DNA of 64,000 bases, taken from Rhodanobacter sp. (GTDB lineage: Bacteria; Pseudomonadota; Gammaproteobacteria; Xanthomonadales; Rhodanobacteraceae). Of this stretch, positions 50,409 through 58,703 are shown one piece after another. The notes under the pieces are model-generated. The model saw only the letters and a program-made list of their open reading frames with translations, searched no databases and was not told where the DNA came from. The DNA lies in NCBI GenBank assembly GCA_004298045.1, contig SCRM01000008.1, positions 1 through 64,000 of the forward strand, given 5' to 3'. Both the position numbers and the translations under genes were made by a program. How positions within the stretch are numbered: position 1 is the stretch's first letter; each line of letters begins with the position of its first letter.

Positions 50409-51599
50409 ATGTCTTCATTCTTTTATCGCTGGCGCCGATCGTGGTTCTGGTTTGGCCTTGGTCTCCTGCCGTTTGCCGTCAACGCCGGTGCCATGAAAAT
50501 GGACATGGGCAGCGACCCCGCGCTCGGCGCCAGTGCCGCATTCGATGCGCAGGGCGCGCTATGGCTGGCCAGCGCCCACGGTGAGCATGTGATGCTGCGG
50601 CGCTCCACCGATCTTGGAAAAACGTTTGGCACGCCGATGACCGTGAACCCGGCGCCGGAGGCGGTCTACGCCACCGGCGAAAACCGGCCGAAGATCGCTT
50701 TCGGCCCGGCCGGCGCGGTTTACGTGCAGTGGACGGAAAAGCCCGCCGCCGGCTGGGTCGGCGACGTGCGCTTCGCGCGTTCCGGCGACGGCGGCAAGAC
50801 CTTCTCGGCGCCGATCACGGTCAACCACGGCACCGCGCCGGCCACGCGCGGTTTCGACTCGCTTGCGGTGGCCGGCAACGGCGACATCGTTTCGGCATGG
50901 ATCGACGGCCGCGACAGCGCCGCGGCAAAAGCCGCCGGCAAGCCGTACGCGGGGTTCGCGTTCTACTACACGCGATCGAGCGATGGCGGCCGCAGCTTTG
51001 CCCCCGAGCGCAAGCTGATGGACCACAGTTGCGAATGTTGCCGCACGACGCTGGCGCGGGCGCCGGATGGCACCATCGCCGCGTTCTTCCGCGGCATCTA
51101 CGGCGACAACATCCGCGACCACGCCTTTGCCCTGCTGCCTGCCGGCACCGCACCGGCACACGCCGAACGCGCCACCTTCAGCCAGTGGCAGGTGGCCGCC
51201 TGCCCCGACCACGGACCGGGTCTGGCGATCGACGCGCACGGGGTGCGCCACGCAGTGTGGTACGAAGCGAAAGACGGACCGACGATCTGGTACGGCCAGC
51301 TCGATCCCGGCCATGCGCCGCGGCACATGCTGAAAATCGGCGGGCCGGGCGCTAGCCACGCCGATGTTGCCGCGCATGGCAACACCGTGTGGCTCGTGTG
51401 GAACCAGGTGAACGCTGAAGGCTACGCGCTGATGCTGCGCCGCTCGGACGACGGCGGATTGCACTTTGCGGCGCCACGCACGATCGCCACCTCGACCCAC
51501 GCCGTCGGTTCGCCGCAAATCCTGCTGCGCGGCGCCCACGCCTACGCAGCGTGGAATACCACGGATGGTTTCAAGCTGATCGACACGGGGGCACGCTGA
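50409..51599 (+). CDS. Secreted BNR/Asp-box (sialidase-fold) protein with CxCC motif
   Basis: A 396-residue protein with a signal peptide (ending NAGA) and a six-bladed propeller made of BNR/Asp-box repeats (RSTDLGKTF, RSGDGGKTF, RSSDGGRSF, RSDDGGLHF). It begins after the signal with MKMDMG. The stretch HSCECCRTTL and a later Cys (VAACPDHGPG) are unusual for a sialidase, and the sialidase catalytic residues (Arg triad, Tyr/Glu pair) are not evident, so it is probably not a sialidase. The Cys/His cluster could bind metal. Its stop overlaps the next start (TGATG), so they are coupled. Confidence 0.75.
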   Translation: MSSFFYRWRRSWFWFGLGLLPFAVNAGAMKMDMGSDPALGASAAFDAQGALWLASAHGEHVMLRRSTDLGKTFGTPMTVNPAPEAVYATGENRPKIAFGPAGAVYVQWTEKPAAGWVGDVRFARSGDGGKTFSAPITVNHGTAPATRGFDSLAVAGNGDIVSAWIDGRDSAAAKAAGKPYAGFAFYYTRSSDGGRSFAPERKLMDHSCECCRTTLARAPDGTIAAFFRGIYGDNIRDHAFALLPAGTAPAHAERATFSQWQVAACPDHGPGLAIDAHGVRHAVWYEAKDGPTIWYGQLDPGHAPRHMLKIGGPGASHADVAAHGNTVWLVWNQVNAEGYALMLRRSDDGGLHFAAPRTIATSTHAVGSPQILLRGAHAYAAWNTTDGFKLIDTGAR

Positions 51600-52066
51600 T
51601 GCGCCGCTGGATGCTGCTCGCCCTGTTCACCCTCGCCATGCCCGCGCTGGCCCAGGCGCCCGCGTTGCAGCCGCTCGCGGCCAGCGACATCCCGGCCCTG
51701 CTCAAGCCGCCCGCGCAGGGCACGCGCATCATTGCCATCTGGGCGCTCGATTGCGCCTACTGCGAAGCCAACATGCAGGCGCTGGCGAAGGCGGTGCAGG
51801 CGCAACCGGACTACTACCAGCTCGTCACCGTGGCCACCGACCGCTACGCGCTGCATGCGCAGATCGCCGCGCGACTGAAGCTGATGCATATGGACGGCTA
51901 TCCGGCGCGCGCCTATGTCGAGGCGGCGCCCGAGCACCTCAATTTCCTGCTCGATCCGCAATGGGGCGGCGAGACGCCACGCACCGAGGTCATCCACGCC
52001 GATGGCCGGCGCGCCGGCGCCAGCGGCGAGCTGACACCCGCACGTCTGCAAAAACTGCTGCGCTGA
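51599..52066 (+). CDS. Secreted thioredoxin-like protein
   Basis: A 155-residue TlpA/thioredoxin-fold protein with a signal peptide (residues 1-18, ending ALAQ). The redox motif is CAYC in WALDCAYCEANM. The following sequence (VTVATDRYA, PRTEVIHADGRRAGAS) fits the fold's later strands, although the usual cis-Pro context is weak. It may keep the Cys motifs of the BNR or DUF2946 proteins reduced, or move a metal. It overlaps the BNR gene by one base and is the last gene of the set; the next gene is on the other strand. Confidence 0.82.
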   Translation: MRRWMLLALFTLAMPALAQAPALQPLAASDIPALLKPPAQGTRIIAIWALDCAYCEANMQALAKAVQAQPDYYQLVTVATDRYALHAQIAARLKLMHMDGYPARAYVEAAPEHLNFLLDPQWGGETPRTEVIHADGRRAGASGELTPARLQKLLR

Positions 52067-52067
52067 C

Positions 52068-53108
52068 TCAGTGCACGCTGGCGGCCGGCGCGGGCGGCTC
52101 GGCGGTGCTGTCGTCCTCGTCGCCGTAGATCGCCACGTGCGGCACGCCGCTGGCGTCGATCCAGCCGCGGTACATGCCATCGGTGTTGAACGGGATGGCG
52201 ATGTTGCCATGTGCGTCGAGCGCGATCGCGCCGCCATTGCCGCCGAGCGCGGGAATCTCCTGGTTCACCACCACCGCGGCCGCACGCTGGATCGGGATGC
52301 GCATCTGGCTCACGCGCATGCAGATCGCGTGCGCCGCCACGGTGCGGATGTAGAACTCGCCCCAGCCGGTGGCGGACACCGCGCAATCGCTGTTGGCGTA
52401 GGTGCCGGCGCCGATGATCGGCGAATCGCCGATGCGGCCCCAGCGCTTGTCGGTCATGCCGCCGGTGGAGGTGCCGGCGGCAAGATGACCGTGGACGTCC
52501 AGCGCCACCGCGCCGACGGTGCCGAAATGCTTCGCGGTTCCCTCGTCGGCGTGCAGTTTGCCGCTGGCGTCTTCCTTGCGCGCCTTCTGCAATTGCTGCC
52601 AGCGCGCATCGGTACGGAAATACGCCGCATCCACCAATGGCATGCCAATGCTGCGCGCAAAATCCTCGGCGCCGCTGCCGGCGAGCATGACGTACGGTGT
52701 CTTGTCCATCACCGCGCGCGCCAGGAGGATGGGATTCTTGATGTGCTGCACGCCGGCCACCGCCCCGGCGCGACGACGTTCGCCATCCATGATCGCCGCG
52801 TCGAGCTCGTTTTTGCCGTCGTGGGTGAATACCGCCCCCTTGCCGGCGTTGAAGTTCGGATCGTCCTCGAGCACGACGATCGCGGCGCTCACCGCGCCCA
52901 CCGCGGATTTGCCGGCCTTGAGCCGCGCGTAGCCCGCTTCGAGCGCCTGCGTCAACGCGGCGCGGATCGCCTTTTCCTTGGTCGGCGTCAAATCGCGCTT
53001 GATCACCCCGGCACCACCGTGGATCACCAGCACCGGTGGCACGGCGGCTTCACTCACGGCAACGATTCCCGACAGCACGACGGCAAGCAACACGCGGTGC
53101 AAGTTCAC
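52068..53108 (-). CDS. Isoaspartyl peptidase/L-asparaginase, secreted form
   Basis: A 346-residue Ntn-hydrolase. It starts at GTG 53108 (GGAGAAGCTGC precedes it) with a signal-like N-terminus ending SEAAV. The alpha part has VLVIHGGAG; the autoproteolytic nucleophile is the Thr in HFGTVGAVALD; TSTGGMTDKRWGRIGDSPIIGAG and GNGGAIALD complete the family signature. It removes isoaspartyl residues from peptides or hydrolyses asparagine. The signal peptide is unlike cytoplasmic E. coli IaaA, but is common in xanthomonads. It converges on the thioredoxin-like gene. Confidence 0.93.
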   Translation of the reverse strand: MNLHRVLLAVVLSGIVAVSEAAVPPVLVIHGGAGVIKRDLTPTKEKAIRAALTQALEAGYARLKAGKSAVGAVSAAIVVLEDDPNFNAGKGAVFTHDGKNELDAAIMDGERRRAGAVAGVQHIKNPILLARAVMDKTPYVMLAGSGAEDFARSIGMPLVDAAYFRTDARWQQLQKARKEDASGKLHADEGTAKHFGTVGAVALDVHGHLAAGTSTGGMTDKRWGRIGDSPIIGAGTYANSDCAVSATGWGEFYIRTVAAHAICMRVSQMRIPIQRAAAVVVNQEIPALGGNGGAIALDAHGNIAIPFNTDGMYRGWIDASGVPHVAIYGDEDDSTAEPPAPAASVH

Positions 53109-53251
53109 GCAGCTTCTCCAGGACACGGGCGCAGTATATCCGCGGCCGGTGACGGGTATCACCACCAGCCATGCCCCTTAAGTACGACGCGGCGCCGATG
53201 CGATACGTCGTATCCTTGCAAGCCTATTCCCTTGCACACGAAGGCATGGCA

Positions 53252-54601
53252 ATGAACAAGGTTTATCCCTCCGCCGCGAAAGCGCTCGAAGGCCTGCTGT
53301 TCGACAACATGACGATTGCCGCCGGCGGTTTCGGCCTGTGCGGCATTCCGGAAAACCTGATCGGCGCGCTGCTCGATGCCGGCACCAAAAATCTCACCAT
53401 CGTCGGCAACAACGCCGGCGTCGACGACTTCGGCATGGGCCCGCTGCTCAAGACCCATCAGGTGAAGCGCGTGTATGCCTCCTACGTGGGCGAGAACAAG
53501 GAGTTCGAGCGCCAGACGCTGGCCGGCGAGATCGAGCTGCACCTGACCCCGCAGGGCACGCTGGCCGAGAAGCTGCGCGCCGGCGGCGCCGGCATCCCCG
53601 GCTTCTACACCCGCACCTCGTTCGGCACCAAGCTGGCCGAAGGCAAGGAAACCAAGGTGTTCGACGGCAAGGAGTACGTGCTGGAGGAAGCCATCCGCAC
53701 CGACCTTTCCATCGTCAAGGCGTGGAAGGGCGACGCCATGGGCAACCTCGTGTTTCGCGAGACCGCACGCAACTTCAACCCGATGATCGCCACCTGCGGC
53801 AAGACCTGCGTGGCCGAAGTGGAGCATCTGGTGCCGGTCGGCGAGCTCGACCCGAACAACATCCACGTGCCGGGGATCTACGTCGACCGCATCGTGCAGG
53901 GCGCCAAGTACGAGAAGCGGATCGAGATCAAGACCCTGGCCGGGCAATCCACCGGCAAGGCCAACCCCACCCGCATCGCGATGGCGCAGCGCGCGGCCAG
54001 GGAGTTGCGCGACGGGTTCTACGTGAACCTCGGCATCGGCATCCCGACGCTGGTGGCCAACTACATCCCGGCCGGCATCGACGTGGTGCTGCAGTCCGAA
54101 AACGGCCTCTTGGGCATCGGCCCGTTCCCGACCGAGGAGCAGGTCGACCCCGACCTGATCAACGCCGGCAAGCAGACCGTCACCACCATCCCCGGCTCGG
54201 CGTTCTTCTCCAGCGTGGACTCGTTCGCCATGATCCGCGGCGGCCACATCGACCTGTCGATCCTGGGCGGCATGGAGGTCTCGCGCAACGGCGACCTCGC
54301 CAACTGGATGGTGCCGGGCAAGATGGTGAAGGGCCCGGGCGGCGCAATGGACCTGGTTTCCGGCGTGCGTCGCGTGGTGGTGCTGATGGAACACTGCGCG
54401 AAGGACGGCTCGCCGAAGATCAAGGAACAGTGCGATTTGCCGATCACCGGCAAGCAAGTCGTCGACCTCATCATCACCGACCTTGCCGTGTTCGAAGTGG
54501 ACAAGGCCAAGGGCGGCCTGACCTTGATCGAGCTGAGCCCCGGCACGACGCTCGACGACGTGAAGGCGAAAACCGGCTGTGCGTTCGCGGTGAAGCTCTA
54601 G
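53252..54601 (+). CDS. Fused succinyl-CoA:3-ketoacid (3-oxoacid) CoA-transferase, subunits A and B
   Basis: A 449-residue single protein combining both subunits. Residues 1 to about 229 are ScoA-like ([32 protein letters not shown]). Residues about 235-449 are ScoB-like, with the catalytic glutamate in [10 protein letters not shown] and [15 protein letters not shown]. Bacterial relatives, including those of Xanthomonas, normally use two adjacent genes. Eukaryotic SCOT is fused. Here the frame is open across the junction with only a short linker. It uses acetoacetate or succinate in ketone-body or branched-chain catabolism. ATG 53252 has GAAGG seven bases upstream. Confidence 0.93.
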   Translation: MNKVYPSAAKALEGLLFDNMTIAAGGFGLCGIPENLIGALLDAGTKNLTIVGNNAGVDDFGMGPLLKTHQVKRVYASYVGENKEFERQTLAGEIELHLTPQGTLAEKLRAGGAGIPGFYTRTSFGTKLAEGKETKVFDGKEYVLEEAIRTDLSIVKAWKGDAMGNLVFRETARNFNPMIATCGKTCVAEVEHLVPVGELDPNNIHVPGIYVDRIVQGAKYEKRIEIKTLAGQSTGKANPTRIAMAQRAARELRDGFYVNLGIGIPTLVANYIPAGIDVVLQSENGLLGIGPFPTEEQVDPDLINAGKQTVTTIPGSAFFSSVDSFAMIRGGHIDLSILGGMEVSRNGDLANWMVPGKMVKGPGGAMDLVSGVRRVVVLMEHCAKDGSPKIKEQCDLPITGKQVVDLIITDLAVFEVDKAKGGLTLIELSPGTTLDDVKAKTGCAFAVKL

Positions 54602-54603
54602 GA

Positions 54604-54716
54604 CTGGGAATCGGGAATAGGAAATCAGAAAGGCGCACCGCAATGAGGGTTCACCTCAAGGCGCCCTGCCCATTCCCTATTCTCGATTGCCCATTCCCAG
54701 CTCCACAGGCCGCGCG
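54604..54716. repeat. Hairpin-type dispersed repeat in the gap after the CoA-transferase
   Basis: Inverted arms CTGGGAATCGGGAATAGG (54604 on) and CCTATTCTCGATTGCCCATT (54671 on), around a spacer with REP-like symmetry (AATGAGGGTTCACCTCAAGG). Same architecture as the units at 32421 and 35628. Confidence 0.7.
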
Positions 54717-54719
54717 ACC

Positions 54720-55718
54720 TTACGCCGCCGCCGGCAGCGAGTCGGGAAACTGCACGCGCGTCACCGCGGCGCTGCCTGCCGCGGGCAATTCGAGCGGCCA
54801 CGCATAACGCGCGCTGATGCGTTGTGCGATGGCCAGCTCAAAACTCGCGGGTGCGTTGGCCGCAACCGGTGGCGCGACGGCTTGCGGATCGTGGCTGACG
54901 GTCAATGCGGACGGCAGTACGGTGACCACCACGTGGCCGGATACCGCCTGCCGGCAGGCGTCGCGGATGAGCTGCCGGCACAGCACCGCAAACGCACGCA
55001 CCGAACCCTGCAGCGCAAACCGCGCCGGCTCATCCAGCCGCAAGTGGATGGCGGCGTCGGTGAACAGCTCGCTGGCAGTATCCAACTCACGGCGCAGCAC
55101 GTCGTTCACCACGAAGCGCTCGCCCGCACAACCGGGGTCGGATTCGCGCGCAAGGATCAACAGCACGTCGACCATGGCTTCCAGCTCGCGCGCGGCGCGA
55201 TGGATGCGGCGCACCGAACGCTTGGCGGAATCGCTGATGCCGTCCTCACTGCCGAGCATGTCGACCGAGGTGCGGATGACGGTGAGCGGCGTGCGCAATT
55301 CGTGGCTGGCATCACGGGTGAAGTTGCGCTCGCGCGTGCCGTAATCGGCAATGCGTGCGGCAAAACCATGCAATGCCTCGGTGAGCGCGGCAAGGTCGGC
55401 ATCGGTGCGCCGCGACAAACGCTCGGGACACAGTATTGACGGGTCGGACTGGCCATCGTGCCAGCCACGCATCAGCCCGGCCAGCGTGCGCACCGGCAGC
55501 CACGCGCGGTGCGCCACCCGCCACGCCACCACCGTCGCCAGCACCAGCACGCCAAGCACGAGCGGCAGCGGCAGCCAGCCGCGCGCCAACGCGACGCACA
55601 GCGCCACGGTCAGCGCCAGCTGCAGCGCGAACACCCAGGCAATGCGGTGGCAAAACACGCCGTCGTGACACGCGGCCGCACGTCGTTCCACCCTTGCTTT
55701 CATCACCATCTGCTGCAT
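54720..55718 (-). CDS. Sensor histidine kinase with apparently degenerate ATPase domain
   Basis: A 332-residue inner-membrane protein. Two membrane helices (about 25-70), a short HAMP-like/linker part, then a DHp domain with phosphoacceptor His139 in FTRDASHELRTPL and a regular second helix. The following region lacks the usual ATP-binding boxes: no Asn in the N-box (LIRDACRQA), no DxGxG (SHDPQAV instead), and no GxGL (FELAIAQRISARY). It may have lost kinase activity and work as a phosphatase or phosphotransfer protein, or be altered by decay. ATG 55718 lies one base after the stop of the preceding response regulator gene. Confidence 0.82.
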   Translation of the reverse strand: MQQMVMKARVERRAAACHDGVFCHRIAWVFALQLALTVALCVALARGWLPLPLVLGVLVLATVVAWRVAHRAWLPVRTLAGLMRGWHDGQSDPSILCPERLSRRTDADLAALTEALHGFAARIADYGTRERNFTRDASHELRTPLTVIRTSVDMLGSEDGISDSAKRSVRRIHRAARELEAMVDVLLILARESDPGCAGERFVVNDVLRRELDTASELFTDAAIHLRLDEPARFALQGSVRAFAVLCRQLIRDACRQAVSGHVVVTVLPSALTVSHDPQAVAPPVAANAPASFELAIAQRISARYAWPLELPAAGSAAVTRVQFPDSLPAAA

Positions 55719-55719
55719 T

Positions 55720-56451
55720 TCATGCCGTCTGGACGGCCGTCGCCACTTCCGCATCGAGATCCGCGAGACGATATCCGGCCGAATGGATGGTATGTAGCAG
55801 CGGCCGCGGGAAGGGTTTGTCAATGATGCGGCGGAGGTTGTAGAGGTGCGAACGCAGCGTGTCCGAATCCGGCAGCATGTCGCCCCAGATTTCGCGCTCG
55901 ATATCGCGCCGGCTGACCACGCGCGGCGACTCGCGCATCAGGATCGCGAGCAGCTTGAGCCCGATCGGCGACACCGTCAGCTCCTGCCCGGCACGGGTCA
56001 GGCGCAAGGTGGCGGTATCCAGCGTCATGTCGCCCACGGTCAACACCTCGGCCGACACCTGGCGGCGGTCGCGACGGATCAGCGCGCGCAGGCGCGCTTC
56101 GAGCTCACGCACCTCGAACGGCTTGACGAGGTAGTCGTCGGCGCCGGCCTCGAGACCGATGAGCTTGTCTTCCAGCGTGTCGCGCGCGGTGAGCATCAGC
56201 ACCGGGGTCGACTTTTTCGCGTCGTGGCGCAGCTTGCGGCACACCTCCAGGCCGTCCAGCCCCGGCAGCATCAGGTCGAGCACGATCACGTCATAACTGC
56301 TGGCCACGGCCAGGTGCAGGCCGCTCGGGCCATCGGCCGCGTAATCCACCGAGTAGCCGCGGGTTTCAAGAAACTCGCCGACGGCTTCGGCGATCTGCCG
56401 GTTGTCTTCGACCAGCAGGATCAAACCGGCTTGCTCTTCGCGTCCGCTCAT
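55720..56451 (-). CDS. OmpR/PhoB-family response regulator
   Basis: A 243-residue transcription factor. Receiver domain 9-125 with Glu/Asp pair (VEDN), phosphoacceptor Asp59 and YLVKPF; winged-helix effector domain about 145-235 (LTVSPIGLKLLAILM, HLYNLRRIIDKPF, HSAGYRL). ATG 56451 has GGAGAAGGCAC before it. Cotranscribed with the unusual kinase downstream. Promoters for this pair should lie in the short gap to tesA. Confidence 0.95.
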   Translation of the reverse strand: MSGREEQAGLILLVEDNRQIAEAVGEFLETRGYSVDYAADGPSGLHLAVASSYDVIVLDLMLPGLDGLEVCRKLRHDAKKSTPVLMLTARDTLEDKLIGLEAGADDYLVKPFEVRELEARLRALIRRDRRQVSAEVLTVGDMTLDTATLRLTRAGQELTVSPIGLKLLAILMRESPRVVSRRDIEREIWGDMLPDSDTLRSHLYNLRRIIDKPFPRPLLHTIHSAGYRLADLDAEVATAVQTA

Positions 56452-56526
56452 GTGCCTTCTCCGCGTTGGCTTCACAAATGTGAAGAAAGTCAAACGGAGG
56501 CCAGGTGAGCCGCGCGTGAAGACGCG

Positions 56527-57141
56527 TCAGCGCAACAGCGGCTGCAGCAGCGGCCACACGTTGTCCAGCACCTTCGGCTCGCCTGCCGCCGTGGGGTGCA
56601 GGCCGTCGGGCTGCATCAGGGCCGGATCGAGCGCCACGCCTTCAAGCAAGAAAGGCAGCAGTGCCGCGTGTTTTTCCCGCGCCAGGTCGGCATAGACCGC
56701 GCGCAGGCCATCGCGATACTGCGGGCCGTAGTTGAGTGGCAGCTCGATGCCGAGCAGCAACACCTTGGCGTGAGTGGCCTGCGCCGCACTGACCATCGCG
56801 GTGAGGTTGTCGCGCAGCTGGTCGAGCGGCAGGCCGCGCAGGCCGTCGTTCGCCCCCAGCTCGATCACCACCACCTGCGGGCGATAGGTAGCAAGCAGCG
56901 CCGGCAGGCGATTGCGTCCGGACAGCGAGGTCTCGCCGCTGATGCTGGCATTGACCACCGTCCATCCCGGCCCCATCTTCGCCAATCGGGCCTGAAGCAA
57001 ATGCACCCAGCCCTGGTCGACGGCAATGTTGTGCGCAGCCGACAGCGAATCGCCCAGCACCAGCACCGTCCGCGCGCCCGCGGCCTGCACGCCAAAGGCC
57101 CCGCCCGCCAGCCACAGCAACACGATCAGGAACCGACGCAT
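56527..57141 (-). CDS. tesA: Multifunctional acyl-CoA thioesterase/lysophospholipase/arylesterase TesA
   Basis: A 204-residue SGNH-fold hydrolase of the periplasm. Signal peptide 1-20, then block I with the nucleophile (GDSLS), block III (GANDG) and block V (DGLHP) with the catalytic Asp and His. It hydrolyses acyl-CoAs, lysophospholipids and esters. The E. coli gene is also divergent from ybbA. Here the two start codons overlap by two bases, with GGAGG ten bases upstream of the tesA ATG inside the ybbA coding region. Confidence 0.95.
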   Translation of the reverse strand: MRRFLIVLLWLAGGAFGVQAAGARTVLVLGDSLSAAHNIAVDQGWVHLLQARLAKMGPGWTVVNASISGETSLSGRNRLPALLATYRPQVVVIELGANDGLRGLPLDQLRDNLTAMVSAAQATHAKVLLLGIELPLNYGPQYRDGLRAVYADLAREKHAALLPFLLEGVALDPALMQPDGLHPTAAGEPKVLDNVWPLLQPLLR

Positions 57142-57841
57142 GCGCGACACGCCTCCAGCCATTCTCGAAGCCCGTGATGTTAGCAAGTCGGTGATCGGCC
57201 CCGAGGGCCCCCTGGCGATACTCGAAGATGTGAGCCTGTGCGTTGCGGCCGGGGAAAGCTTCGCCATCGTTGGCGCATCGGGCTCGGGCAAGACCACGCT
57301 GCTTGGCCTGCTCGCGGGGCTCGATACGCCCAGCAGCGGCCACGTGCGGCTTGCCGGCCACGCGCTGGAAACGCTGGATGAAGAAGCGCGTGCCGACCTG
57401 CGGCGCGAGCTGGTCGGTTTCGTGTTCCAGTCGTTCCATCTGCTGCCCGCACTTTCGGCCGAAGAAAACGTGATGCTGCCACTGGAACTTGCGGGCGATG
57501 CGCAGGCGCGGCGCAAGGCCCGCGATGCGCTTGCCGCCGTCGGGCTCGATGCACGTCGGCGACATTACCCAGCGCAGCTTTCCGGCGGCGAACAGCAGCG
57601 CGTGGCCATTGCACGTGCGTTCGTGCACGCGCCACGCGTGTTGTTTGCCGACGAACCCACCGGCAACCTGGATCAGCGCACCGGCCACCACATCGCCGAC
57701 CTCCTGTTTGCGCTCAATCGCGACCACCACACCACGCTGGTGATGGTCACCCACGACAGCCAGCTCGCCGCGCGCTGCGCACGGCACATCGAGCTGCACG
57801 AAGGCCGCGTGGTGGAAACCGCGGCGACGGTCGGCGCATGA
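57140..57841 (+). CDS. ybbA: ABC transporter ATPase, LolD/YbbA type
   Basis: A 233-residue ATPase. Walker A is [10 protein letters not shown], the signature [12 protein letters not shown], and Walker [12 protein letters not shown]. The type belongs to MacB/LolD-like transporters whose permeases act on lipids or peptides in the inner membrane. The partner permease (58704-61190) matches YbbP, but 862 bases with a structured repeat lie between them, unlike the tight operon in E. coli. ATG 57140 has AGGA nine bases upstream; it shares two bases with the tesA start codon on the other strand. Confidence 0.9.
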   Translation: MRDTPPAILEARDVSKSVIGPEGPLAILEDVSLCVAAGESFAIVGASGSGKTTLLGLLAGLDTPSSGHVRLAGHALETLDEEARADLRRELVGFVFQSFHLLPALSAEENVMLPLELAGDAQARRKARDALAAVGLDARRRHYPAQLSGGEQQRVAIARAFVHAPRVLFADEPTGNLDQRTGHHIADLLFALNRDHHTTLVMVTHDSQLAARCARHIELHEGRVVETAATVGA

Positions 57842-57995
57842 GCGTGCGCTCACCGGTGACGCAGCCCAGCCGGATTCGAAACCGGAACAACCGCCTCCGC
57901 GTCACCCATCGCCCGCTTGCAGACCGGGATTCATCCCAATGGGTCGCTGGCGGAACGATCGCGGGCTTCCACCTGGCTCTGGCGCGATGCGTAGT
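57842..57995. other. Short flank before the structured element
   Basis: Between ybbA and the element. It contains a REP-like core, ACCGGGATTCATCCCAATGGGT (57926-57947). No gene seen. Confidence 0.5.
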
Positions 57996-58595
57996 ATCAG
58001 AGCGGTTTCGAACGCCCTGCGGGCGTCTGAGCTACTTTTCTCTGAATGGCCAGAGAAAAGTAGCCAAAAGAGAAGCCACCCCGATGGCGCGCCCTCCGGG
58101 CATCCTGCCCTCCGGGTGCGCGGGTGGGCTGCGGGGTTTTCCGACGGCACATCCCTGTGCCGGCGGAAAACTGGCCCGCCTCCGTGCGGGCCATCCTGCG
58201 GACTACCCGCCGCCCACCCGCCGCGCCATAGGGGCCCCACAAGGGCAGGCGTGCGTCCGCGCGCCCAAAGCAGAACAGCCGCGCACCACCAGTTGCGGGA
58301 GGGGCGATGCTTTGGCTTCTTCTGGCGCGCACGACGCGCGCCGCTCTTCCTGGGGCCCCTCGGCGGCGGTGAGGCGGGGTCGGAAAAGCCCGCAGGGGCG
58401 AGGCCAGGGATGGCCTCGCCTTTTCGTGCGGGCAGGAGCCCGCTCGAAAAGCCCGGCCCCGCCTCACGCACTTTTTGCCCACGGATGGGCAAAAAGCGCC
58501 GCCGCGGGGTGCCGTTTTCTCTTGGCTACTTCTCTTTTGGGCAAGCAAAAGAGAAGTAGCTCGCGCGCCCGCAGGGCGCACGAAACCGCCCTGAT
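57996..58595. repeat. 600-bp structured element with terminal inverted repeats and hairpins
   Basis: The ends form imperfect inverted repeats of 42 bases (36 identical), both starting ATCAGRGCGGTTTCG. Inside each end is a hairpin of 13 or 14 bp with an 8-base loop (58031-58064; 58525-58560). Between them are perfect or near-perfect hairpins at 58137-58170 (15 bp, one mismatch), 58172-58193, 58397-58420 (10 bp, loop GGGA), 58428-58443 and 58471-58496 (11 bp, loop CGGA), plus a long-range pair at 58230-58239 and 58351-58360. Frames are open on both strands because of GC symmetry, but none looks like protein. A partial inverted copy lies at 1-117. Confidence 0.85.
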
Positions 58596-58703
58596 GCCGC
58601 ACCCGCCGCACCAGCGGCGACAGCTCCACCCGCTTGCCCGCTTGCAAGCAGAAGCGTGCAATCCGGCACGGGAACGGATCGCCTGCGCCGCCGGAGCACA
58701 CCC

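Noticed and set aside
50409-51599. Calling the BNR protein a sialidase
   Set aside because: Asp-boxes show the fold only; the catalytic residues could not be found.
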